From DAOUAJ01 sp034433615 (GTDB taxonomy: Bacteria > Chloroflexota > Anaerolineae > DUEN01), in NCBI GenBank assembly GCA_034433615.1, contig DAOUAJ010000386.1:1-6378 (forward strand): a stretch of DNA of 6,378 bases, in the 5' to 3' direction. Both the position numbers and the translations under genes were made by a program. Positions 1 to 5,787 of this stretch are shown one piece after another. The notes under the pieces were generated by a model. The model was not told the origin of the DNA. It ran no database searches and worked only from the letters and a program-made list of their open reading frames with translations. Positions within the stretch are counted from its first letter, which is position 1; each line of letters starts with the position of its first letter.

Positions 1-36
1 CTGAAGAGAAGATTTGAACACACCCATCTCAGTCAT

Positions 37-41
37 GGAGG
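37..41 (+). promoter_or_regulatory. Ribosome binding site deciding the GTG start of the DUF1573 gene
   Basis: GGAGG lies 7 nt upstream of GTG at 49. It favours this GTG over the ATG at 42, which is in another frame and gives only an unconvincing 62-residue product. The frame is open upstream to the window edge, so the ribosome binding site is the main argument for the start. Confidence 0.7.
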
Positions 42-48
42 ATGTTTC

Positions 49-549
49 GTGGGCAAACCCAAGAAACAGGGAAAAAGAACGCAGGGCGGGTCTTTGTCTT
101 CCCGACGACGCTTGTGGCTGCCGGTGATGCTGGCAGCCGTGCTCATTGGTGGCGGGGCACTGCTGCTACTCTTATCAGAGGGCGATCAGGCCGGTGCAAC
201 GCCGAAGGTCCGTGGCGCACCCCGTGTTGAGGTTTCGCAAGAAGTAATAGACTACGGCGATGTCAAGGTCAACACGCCGGTTGAGACTGTCTTTCGCGTG
301 CACAACGTGGGCGACAAGCCGCTCCAGATCCTGGGTGAGCCTGAGGTCGAAGTGGTACAGGGGTGTTGACCGCCCCGGGCTGTCGTCAGTTCGACGACCA
401 TCAAGCCGGGTCAGGAAGGCACAATCCTCCTCAAGTTCATGATGCACCCAGGCATGGAGGGGCCGCACGAGTTCCGTGTCCACCTGCGTACCAACGACCC
501 TCAGGAGCCTGACAAGGTGCTCACTATCCTGTCCAACTGGGTGCTATGA
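49..549 (+). CDS. Membrane-anchored DUF1573 protein, predicted selenoprotein (in-frame UGA = Sec107)
   Basis: Read through the TGA at 367-369, this frame gives 166 residues. Residues 1-21 are rich in Lys and Arg, residues 22-43 form one hydrophobic segment (signal anchor), and residues 58-166 are an extracytoplasmic DUF1573 domain, an Ig-like fold. The first half shows the family pattern: IDYGDVKVNTPVETVF, then HNVGDKPLQI, then Gly-Cys-UGA-Pro-Pro. The second half continues without a shift: IKPGQEGTILLKF, then FRVHLRTNDPQEPDKVLTI. A stop at 367 would cut the domain in two. In relatives I recall, Cys occupies this site, so Sec replacing Cys is the natural reading. About 80% of the 59 codons after the UGA end in G or C, as expected for coding DNA here. 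Trp is encoded by TGG and other genes here stop at TGA, so general UGA reassignment is unlikely. The molecular role of DUF1573 is not established; a Cys-Sec pair suggests a redox or metal-binding function. The alternatives are a nonsense mutation or a one-base sequence error. Confidence 0.82.
367..369 (+). other. Predicted selenocysteine-inserting UGA codon
   Basis: This TGA is codon 107 of the DUF1573 frame. It follows a TGT Cys codon and precedes CCG CCC (Pro-Pro). Family homology continues on both sides in the same frame, and a SECIS-like hairpin starts a few bases downstream. In Sec-decoding bacteria, SelB with Sec-tRNA reads such a codon; no sel genes are present in this window. Confidence 0.75.
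374..410 (+). promoter_or_regulatory. Bacterial SECIS-like stem-loop
   Basis: The upper stem GTCGTC (382-387) pairs perfectly with GACGAC (393-398) around the loop AGTTC (388-392). A lower stem is possible between CCCGGGCT (374-381, one bulged G) and AGCCGGG (404-410), with an unpaired CATCA (399-403) on the 3' side. The loop G at 389 is 20 nt past the UGA. Published bacterial SECIS criteria ask for a short upper stem, a small apical loop with a G in its first two positions, and a UGA-to-loop distance of roughly 16-37 nt; all are met. The same bases encode Val-Val-Ser-Ser-Thr-Thr, so structure and coding overlap. The fold was made by eye, without an energy calculation. Confidence 0.68.
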
Positions 550-693
550 GGCTGTGTATCCGCTGAAACGAAGCAGAACTGACAGCGCAAAACGAGGGAG
601 AGATTACGGAAAGCACTCGGCAATAACGCCATATTGGGGTCAGCCTGTTGGTGAGGGGGCTGATGGCTGATTACTCTGGTCGTCGGTGTAGGT
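550..693 (+). other. Intergenic region between the DUF1573 and L,D-transpeptidase genes
   Basis: These 144 nt hold no credible gene. Near 658-671 is GGGCTGATGGCTGATT, a degenerate match to the GCTGATAGCT repeat word found at 4842-4932. I see no clear terminator or promoter, so the two + strand genes may or may not share a transcript. Confidence 0.5.
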
Positions 694-1386
694 ATGGCTA
701 AGTCATTGGCACTTCTTCTTTTGTTAGGCCTGAGCTTCTATTTCGTCGTGCCGGTGGGGGCGTTGGCGGACGAGACAAAAGAAGAGATTCAATCTGAACC
801 GGTGCCCGGCCAGACGGCTGCTCAGTATACACGTGGAGACCCCGAGCACTTGCTTAAGCCGGAGGCAGGCGTCCGCCCGTTGCCTCCAATCCGCAACGCA
901 ACCCTGGCTTCTTTGGCCCTGGAAAGTTTTTACTGGGCGACCGGGTTCCCCACCACCAGCGAGAAGTGGATTCATGTCAAGCTGAGTGAGCAGCGGGCGG
1001 TGGCTTATGAAGGCAGGTTGCCGGTACGAATCTTCACCATCTCCTCCGGACGACCACAGACTCCCACGGTCACAGGCACTTTTCGCATTTGGATCAAAAC
1101 GCCTCTTCAAGACATGGAGGGGGGCAACCGTGCCGCAGGAGACTATTACTACTTGAAGGACGTTCCTTGGGTCCAGTATTTCTACCAAGACTACTCCTTC
1201 CATGGGACTTACTGGCATAACAACTTCGGCCAACCGATGAGCCGCGGTTGTATCAACATGACCATCGAAGATGCCAAATGGCTGTTCTACTGGACTACCC
1301 CCTCTGTGGATTCCGAGATCCGCACCGGGTATTGGATTAAGAGCACGCCCCAGGATCCAGGCACTCTCGTGGTTATTGAGCAATAG
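694..1386 (+). CDS. Secreted L,D-transpeptidase (YkuD domain)
   Basis: This 230-residue protein has a signal peptide (hydrophobic residues 4-23, probable cleavage after ALA at 23-25), a Pro-rich linker to about 70, and a YkuD catalytic domain from about 92 to 228. Family landmarks are the central TPTVTGTFRI (123-132), His170 in SFHGTYWHNNFG, and the catalytic Cys186 in MSRGCINM, where Arg replaces the common His of the SHGC motif, a known variant. L,D-transpeptidases form 3-3 peptidoglycan cross-links or attach proteins to peptidoglycan outside the membrane. The ATG at 694 is the only good start in the frame, because a TGA stop lies at 661-663; its ribosome binding site is weak. It lies 144 nt after the DUF1573 gene on the same strand and could be co-transcribed. 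The family assignment is firm and the physiological role is inferred. Confidence 0.93.
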   Translation: MAKSLALLLLLGLSFYFVVPVGALADETKEEIQSEPVPGQTAAQYTRGDPEHLLKPEAGVRPLPPIRNATLASLALESFYWATGFPTTSEKWIHVKLSEQRAVAYEGRLPVRIFTISSGRPQTPTVTGTFRIWIKTPLQDMEGGNRAAGDYYYLKDVPWVQYFYQDYSFHGTYWHNNFGQPMSRGCINMTIEDAKWLFYWTTPSVDSEIRTGYWIKSTPQDPGTLVVIEQ

Positions 1387-1583
1387 TGGCTTGCCTAGCG
1401 AGCTATTTTTCAGGACGGTTTTCCATGCCGCTGGCGGCGCCACAGCGGATGAAAACGTCCCTTCGTCCCTCTTGCCTTGCCTGCCCTGGGCAGTCCAGGG
1501 TTGCCTTATTGCCTTCCGCCTATTTTCAAGCCAGACTGCAGACAGGCCAGAGGCCGGGGAAACTTCCAAAGCCCGGGGAAGGA
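1387..1583. other. Convergent intergenic region
   Basis: These 197 nt separate the ends of two convergent genes. I see no credible gene here. The region holds a short hairpin at 1484-1500 and a repeated CCGGGGAA word near 1555-1580. The frames crossing it have no family signal. Confidence 0.6.
1484..1500. terminator. Possible weak terminator hairpin between convergent genes
   Basis: CCCTGG and CCAGGG form a perfect 6-bp inverted repeat around a GCAGT loop. It lies about 100 nt past each converging stop codon. The sequence that follows on the + strand has scattered T residues but no clean T-run, so intrinsic termination is only possible. Confidence 0.25.
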
Positions 1584-3071
1584 TTACCAGCCCCGTGGCA
1601 CCGGATAGCAACGAAATGACTGCAGGCTGGCGAAGGTGTCCCACTGGCGCGCCATCTCCTCCACCATCTGAGCAGGACGCCCCACCATTTCATAGCCGCG
1701 GTGCTGGCCGCGCGTGACGAAGCGGGGTTGCCAGGCCGTCCCCCGACAGTAAGTGTAGTAATCCTGGAAAGTCCGGTAATGGACCTGGACGCCAAAGGCT
1801 TCGGGGGCACGGCTCATGGCCGAGAGAGGGTCCAGGGTGTGACAGGAGTTGAGCATACGCAGCAGTTGAGGCGGGTAGAGGCGGCCAATCTGTGCCGCCA
1901 AATCGAGGGTGTCCTTGAAGGTGTTGGGGGTCTCGCCGGGCAGATTAAGGGAAAAGTAGATGAAGATCGGGATTTCGTGCTGCTTAAGCATCTCAAGCAC
2001 GCGCAGGAGGCGCTGGTTGGAAAAGAACTTGCCATTCCGACGCCGGACCTCCTCGTTGCCACTGAGAGGAGAGAGCGCCACCTCGGTGTGAGCCGGGTCC
2101 GCCGTCTCCGCAAACACTTCTAAAAATTCATCGGACGGGAGCTGGAAGAACTCGTTGTAGAGGCCAATCCGAACACCCCGCTCGCGCAGGAGAACGAAGA
2201 GATCGCGCCACCAGCCAGTCGGAAAGATGGCCGGGTCCAGGGACAAAGCCACCTGGTGAAAGCCGTTAGTCTGCAATTGCTGGATATCTGCTACCACGCG
2301 CGATGGGGAGCGCAACACCAGCCCCTCACGGGCAGCCAGCACCCGGTGCACCCGCTGACTGCCACCGCAGAAGGCGCAGTCGAACACGCAGCCCCGGCCC
2401 ACGCTCAGCCAGTGCCCGCGCAGGCGCGGCTGGCGCAGAGCCACAATCCCCGCGCCCGAGTATTGGAGGGCAGCATAACTTTCCCAGTGATGCAACCAGT
2501 CGGTCGTCACGAAGTCGAGCTGGTCAAGATCGGCTGTACTGGCACGATAGGTACGCAGGTTCTGGCGAATCTGTCCATTCTCCCGGTAGGTCAGGTTAGG
2601 GATGTCGCTCAGGGGGAGGGAATGGTCTCTGCAACAGCGCTCCGCCAGCAATCGTAGCGGCGTTTCGGCATCGCCGCCGATCACATAATCCACTTCGGGG
2701 AAGTGCTCTACGATCTCGGCAGCAAAGGCAGAGGCCGTCAGCCCGCCCAGCACTAACGGGACCTGGGGCCAGACGGCCTTGACCGCTTGCGCCACTGCGA
2801 TGGCGCCGAAGCTATGCTCATACCAGTGGAGATCCACCATCACCAGGCACGGAGCATGGTGAGAGCGCAGCCAGCGCTTGAAATCGAAGGTGGGCTGCAA
2901 GAGCAGCTCAACAGGCAGGTTAAGGCCCACCACCTTCCAGCCATGTTGCTGGAGCAGGTTGAGCAGGCCGACCACGCCGACGGGCAGCAAAGGATAGGGG
3001 GGACTGGCGACAAACTGATCATAGCGTGCGTTAACTTCTTGCTTGGCGGGATGCACGTACAGGATATCCAA
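1584..3071 (-). CDS. Cobalamin-binding-domain radical SAM enzyme, substrate unknown
   Basis: This 495-residue protein has two domains. Residues 1-150 form a Rossmann-like B12-binding domain: a MDILYVHP first strand, PPYPLLPVGVVGLLNLLQQHG, then LVLGGLTASAF and DYVIGGDAETPL. The radical SAM core, about 215-420, has the iron-sulfur motif C228-VFD-C232-AF-C235, then SPLSGNEEVRRRNGK (334-348) and NLPGET (376-381), typical of this group. The usual DxHxxG cobalt-ligating motif is not obvious; DLHWYEHSFG at 80-89 is the nearest stretch, as in many radical SAM proteins of this class. The C-terminus (about 425-495) is rich in Tyr, Arg and Trp and I do not recognise it. The start is TTG at 3071, with GAGG 7 nt upstream and an in-frame TAG just before it. 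Relatives carry out methylations, ring rearrangements and other radical reactions; no partner gene here reveals a substrate. Confidence 0.9.
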   Translation of the reverse strand: MDILYVHPAKQEVNARYDQFVASPPYPLLPVGVVGLLNLLQQHGWKVVGLNLPVELLLQPTFDFKRWLRSHHAPCLVMVDLHWYEHSFGAIAVAQAVKAVWPQVPLVLGGLTASAFAAEIVEHFPEVDYVIGGDAETPLRLLAERCCRDHSLPLSDIPNLTYRENGQIRQNLRTYRASTADLDQLDFVTTDWLHHWESYAALQYSGAGIVALRQPRLRGHWLSVGRGCVFDCAFCGGSQRVHRVLAAREGLVLRSPSRVVADIQQLQTNGFHQVALSLDPAIFPTGWWRDLFVLLRERGVRIGLYNEFFQLPSDEFLEVFAETADPAHTEVALSPLSGNEEVRRRNGKFFSNQRLLRVLEMLKQHEIPIFIYFSLNLPGETPNTFKDTLDLAAQIGRLYPPQLLRMLNSCHTLDPLSAMSRAPEAFGVQVHYRTFQDYYTYCRGTAWQPRFVTRGQHRGYEMVGRPAQMVEEMARQWDTFASLQSFRCYPVPRGW

Positions 3072-3078
3072 GGCCTAG

Positions 3079-3082
3079 CCTC
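3079..3082 (-). promoter_or_regulatory. Ribosome binding site for the TTG-started radical SAM gene
   Basis: GAGG on the - strand lies 7 nt before TTG at 3071. With the in-frame TAG at 3077-3075 it fixes the start, and the resulting N-terminus is the normal first strand of a B12-binding domain. Confidence 0.65.
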
Positions 3083-3093
3083 ACATTAATGTG
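3082..3093. repeat. Perfect 12-bp palindrome next to the radical SAM ribosome binding site
   Basis: CACATTAATGTG is its own reverse complement. It begins 10 nt before the TTG start and shares one base with the GAGG ribosome binding site. A protein bound here would block transcription or translation initiation, so an operator role is possible. A 12-bp palindrome may also occur by chance. Confidence 0.4.
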
Positions 3094-3131
3094 GCTGTCA
3101 TATCGCTCAGTAGCACACCGCGGGCAGCCGA

Positions 3132-3148
3132 GTTTGCCACTGTCAAAC
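3132..3148. repeat. Short inverted repeat in the radical SAM upstream region
   Basis: GTTTG and CAAAC are separated by 7 nt (CCACTGT), about 60 nt before the radical SAM start. This could be an operator half-site pair. Nothing else supports a function. Confidence 0.25.
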
Positions 3149-3338
3149 AGTCAATCAAGCGACGAACACTTGTCGCGCGCAGCCGGGGTAACGGTCACCA
3201 GACCCGAAGAGCTACTCCTGATCCTCCAGCATAGAAAAGGCTGACAGGCTCCTCACAGGATGTCCAAGATGTTCTCTCGCGAACCCGAAGGGTCTCCTCA
3301 GGTTTTATGCTGCCCAGGGCTGGCCAGGGACGGCGGAG

Positions 3339-3806
3339 TCAGCGCTTGCCGCCGGCCTCGACTGCAGGCAAGATGCGGCAGGACTGCGGCGCCAACTTCT
3401 CGCCATCGAAGTAGTAAAAACAAGCCAGGTCGCCCGCGCTCAGCCAGAGCAAGCTGCCTTTCGCCAACAGTAACGGCACGGCACTGACCGGGACTTCCGC
3501 TGGCTCAGCCGGCGCCACGTCTTCAGGCATCCCTGAACATGGGACGCAGATCCCCCCCGGCGTCATGCGCACCCGGATCGCGTCTGCGGTCGTTCCCAAG
3601 ACCAAAGCCAATTGCTCAGCCGCGTCGGTCAGCGTATCCACCGATGTGAGCTGTGCCATCACCGCATCTGGATCCACAACTTTCGACGTTTCAGTCGCTG
3701 TCAGCTGCGACGCTGGTACCGCCGGGCCACCGGGCGCACACGCCACGACCAGTGCCGCGCAACACGCAACACGTATCGCTATCCGTGCAAGCCGGCCATA
3801 CCCCAT
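3339..3806 (-). CDS. Small lipoprotein of unknown function
   Basis: I do not recognise a family. The 155-residue reading begins at ATG 3806, with GGGAG 6 nt upstream; a longer in-frame start at 3857 would bury the signal sequence behind 17 unlikely residues inside the preceding gene. Residues 1-22 are a signal peptide with positive charges at its start, ending in the lipobox VVAC with Cys23 as the probable lipidated residue. The mature part has four more Cys: a CVPC pair at 87-90, Cys129 and Cys143. These could form disulfides or bind a metal. The segment 57-82 (DTLTDAAEQLALVLGTTADA and after) loosely recalls an N-terminal helix seen in small secreted Chloroflexota proteins, which is only an impression. 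The start lies 1 nt after the oxidoreductase stop, so translation is probably coupled and the gene is the last of the sugar operon seen here. Confidence 0.75.
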   Translation of the reverse strand: MGYGRLARIAIRVACCAALVVACAPGGPAVPASQLTATETSKVVDPDAVMAQLTSVDTLTDAAEQLALVLGTTADAIRVRMTPGGICVPCSGMPEDVAPAEPAEVPVSAVPLLLAKGSLLWLSAGDLACFYYFDGEKLAPQSCRILPAVEAGGKR

Positions 3807-3807
3807 G

Positions 3808-4806
3808 TCAAACTCCCATCGCCTGCCCCTCGCAGCGCACTGGACACCCCGTCTCAAACGACTTGACTACGTCGAACACGATGCCCAACGACTTGATGTT
3901 GTCCTGGCAAGGGGTCGCCGGCGATTTCCCCCGGGTCACCGCCTCATAAAACTCGTGTAGTAAGTACGGTTGAGCCACATATTGCCGCTCTACCGGCTTA
4001 ATAAGCACAGCTTCCTGGCCCGCCAGTTGGGTGTAGACCTGATCCCCCTCCAGCGCGATCACACCCTTTTCGCATTCAAAGCGCCAGTTCCCGTTCCAGG
4101 GCGTCTCCCACCCCATCGAGCACCAGGAGCCATCGTAAGAAACGACCACCCCGTTCGCAAACTCCAGGATAACCGAGGCTGAGGCGTCCCCTTTAAACCA
4201 GCTCCAGGGCGGGTTCCAGCTCCGGCCAAAGACGGACACCGGATCACTGTCCAGGAAGAAGCGCATCATATCGAAGTGATGGATGGACATGTCGATGATG
4301 AGCGGGTAGGGCATCTCCTCCCGGAAGCCGCCGAAGTGCGGCCCCTTGAAGAACTCCACCGTCACAGCCCCCACCCGGCCTAGCTCACCCGAGGCGATCA
4401 CCTGCTTCAGCGTCTGTGCCGGCACGCTGTACCGGTAGTTCTGGGCGACCATATGCAGCACGCCGGTCTCGTTGGCCTTGCGCACGATGTCCCAGGCTGC
4501 TTCGATGGTGTCTGCCAGTGGCTTCTCGGAGAGGACGGGGATGCCCGCTTCTAAGGCCGTGAGGGAGACCTCTCGATGGAAGCGGGGCGGTGTCACATCA
4601 ATCACGCCGTCGGCCTTCACTGCCGCCAGCGCCTCGCGCAACGTGGGGAAGATAAGAGACGGATCGAGGCCGTACTTCTCAGCCTGTTCCCTGGCGATGG
4701 TCGGGTTGATCTCCACAAACCCGGCGTATTCGACCTCGGGAGACGCCAGGACAGCCCTGAGCCAGGCGTTTCCCATGCCGCCGATGCCAACCTGGATGAC
4801 TTTCAC
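3808..4806 (-). CDS. Gfo/Idh/MocA-family NAD(P)-dependent oxidoreductase
   Basis: At 332 residues the length is typical. The N-terminal Rossmann fold opens with VGIGGMGNAW (6-15), a GxGxxG dinucleotide-binding loop. The EKP motif is at 94-96, with the catalytic Lys95, and AQNYRY follows at 121-126. The C-terminal sheet domain carries DMSIHHFDMMRFF (172-184), whose His residues line the active site in this family. Members oxidise, reduce or epimerise sugars, inositols and amino-sugars with NAD(P); the exact substrate cannot be read from the sequence. The start is GTG at 4806 with GAGGG 7 nt upstream. It lies 120 nt after the MalG-type permease and is immediately followed by the lipoprotein gene. 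The context points to catabolism of an imported sugar or polyol. Confidence 0.93.
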   Translation of the reverse strand: MKVIQVGIGGMGNAWLRAVLASPEVEYAGFVEINPTIAREQAEKYGLDPSLIFPTLREALAAVKADGVIDVTPPRFHREVSLTALEAGIPVLSEKPLADTIEAAWDIVRKANETGVLHMVAQNYRYSVPAQTLKQVIASGELGRVGAVTVEFFKGPHFGGFREEMPYPLIIDMSIHHFDMMRFFLDSDPVSVFGRSWNPPWSWFKGDASASVILEFANGVVVSYDGSWCSMGWETPWNGNWRFECEKGVIALEGDQVYTQLAGQEAVLIKPVERQYVAQPYLLHEFYEAVTRGKSPATPCQDNIKSLGIVFDVVKSFETGCPVRCEGQAMGV

Positions 4807-4841
4807 GAGTGTACCCTCGCAAGACGTATAGGAAAAGCATT

Positions 4842-4932
4842 CAGCTATCAGCAGCCAGTCGGGCTGAGGGCTGACGGCTAATAGCTGATAGCTGACGGCT
4901 GATAGCTAACTGCTGACGGCTGATAGCTAGCC
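4842..4932. repeat. 21-bp tandem repeat (three units) with an inverted copy
   Basis: Three adjacent 21-bp units start at 4870, 4891 and 4912; each begins GCTGACGGCT and continues with variants of GATAGCT. The core GCTGATAGCT occurs at 4884-4893, 4898-4907 and 4919-4928. Its reverse complement AGCTATCAGC is at 4843-4852, so long hairpins can form. The block fills most of the spacer between the MalG-type permease and the oxidoreductase, and its last unit contains the permease stop codon (TAG, 4929-4927). It has no spacers and no CRISPR character. Confidence 0.85.
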
Positions 4933-5784
4933 TTTCACGCCGGAGATCACGATCCCCTGCACAAAGTAGCGCTGGGCCACGAAGAAGATGATGACCGTGG
5001 GCAGGACGACCATCAACGAGGCTGCCATCAAGACCCGCATATCGGTGGTAAGCCCGCCCCGGAACAAGCTCAAGCCCAACGCTACAGTGTACATCTTGAC
5101 CTTAGACAGGTAGATCAAAGGGTGGAGAAAGTCATTCCAGGTCCCCGTGAACATGAAAATGGCAACGACGCCCAGGGCCGGCAAGCTCAGCGGCAGATGG
5201 ATACGCCAGTACAATCCCAGCGGGCTACAGCCGTCAATGTAGGCAGCGTCATCCATTTCTTTTGGGATGGTCATGAAGAACTGGCGGAGGAGGAAGACGA
5301 AAAAGGCCGGCGCAGACCAGTTTGGCACAAGCAAGGGCAAGTAGGTGCCCACCCATCCGAGCTTCACATAGAGCAGATAGGTGGGCACTAGGCGCACATG
5401 CTCGGGAAGGATCATGGTCGCCAAGACGATCGTGAAAATCAAGTCTCGAAACGGGGTGCGCAGCCGGGCAAAGCTAAACGCCACCATCGAACAGGAGATC
5501 ATTGCACCCAATATATTCAGCGTCGCAAGCATGAAGCTGTTCCGGAACCAAAGCGCGAAAGGGAAAACCTTAAAAGGCTCTTTAAAAGTCTCCAGGTGGA
5601 TCTCAGCCGGAATCCACTGCGGTGGGAAGATATAGACCTGCCAGGCCGGCATGATGGCAGTGCGGATCATCCAGTAAAAGGGAATAGCAAAGATCAAGCC
5701 GCCAATCGTAACCACGATGTACAAGAGTATGCGCAAGATGAACTCATTTAAGTTGCTGCCGCGCAGCCGTTCCACACGAATCAT
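4927..5784 (-). CDS. Carbohydrate ABC transporter permease, MalG type
   Basis: This 285-residue inner-membrane protein belongs to the binding-protein-dependent transport permease family, in the subgroup that pairs with MalF-type partners for sugar import. Predicted membrane segments are near residues 15-37, 82-105, 114-135, 147-170, 201-222 and 255-276, the usual six. The EAA loop that docks on the ATPase is EMDDAAYIDGCSPLGLYWRI (176-195), followed by HLPLSLP. The C-terminal QGIVISGVKG is typical of MalG-like permeases. ATG at 5784 has AGGG 8 nt upstream, inside the end of the preceding permease gene, and only 3 nt separate the two genes, so translation is likely coupled. No ATPase or binding protein is in view; a shared MsiK-like ATPase encoded elsewhere is common for such systems. 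Substrate unknown. Confidence 0.95.
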   Translation of the reverse strand: MIRVERLRGSNLNEFILRILLYIVVTIGGLIFAIPFYWMIRTAIMPAWQVYIFPPQWIPAEIHLETFKEPFKVFPFALWFRNSFMLATLNILGAMISCSMVAFSFARLRTPFRDLIFTIVLATMILPEHVRLVPTYLLYVKLGWVGTYLPLLVPNWSAPAFFVFLLRQFFMTIPKEMDDAAYIDGCSPLGLYWRIHLPLSLPALGVVAIFMFTGTWNDFLHPLIYLSKVKMYTVALGLSLFRGGLTTDMRVLMAASLMVVLPTVIIFFVAQRYFVQGIVISGVKG

Positions 5785-5787
5785 AGC

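Larger units (their letters stand above)
3072..3338. other. Intergenic region upstream of the radical SAM gene
   Basis: These 267 nt lie between the end of the leftward lipoprotein gene and the start of the leftward radical SAM gene. They should carry the radical SAM promoter and possibly a terminator for the upstream operon. I find two short inverted repeats but no convincing -35/-10 pair, no T-rich terminator, no RNA gene and no credible small coding sequence. Confidence 0.55.

Noticed and set aside
1..36. The tail of an upstream gene ending at TGA 15-17
   Set aside because: Only four codons are visible in that frame, too few to support a call.
49..369. A complete 106-residue protein ending at the TGA at 367
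   Set aside because: It would stop in the middle of the DUF1573 domain, while the remaining half continues in the same frame with family-like sequence and coding-type codon use.
724..1644. A 306-residue open frame on the - strand
   Set aside because: It is antisense to the L,D-transpeptidase gene, has no recognisable domain and runs through the convergent intergenic region.
3201..3320. A riboswitch or T-box-like leader suggested by two ACCCGAAG words and a small ACCC-GAA-GGGT hairpin
   Set aside because: No conserved riboswitch or T-box core could be identified and the stem has only 4 bp.
3565..3960. A + strand open frame of 131 residues
   Set aside because: It is antisense to the lipoprotein and oxidoreductase genes, which have clear start signals and family motifs.
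4807..4850. A promoter for the oxidoreductase with a TATACG -10 box on the - strand near 4826-4831
   Set aside because: No -35-like hexamer is found at proper spacing, and the gene may be transcribed from upstream of the permeases.
4842..4932. A CRISPR array
   Set aside because: The 21-bp units are directly adjacent with no unique spacers, and no cas genes are nearby.
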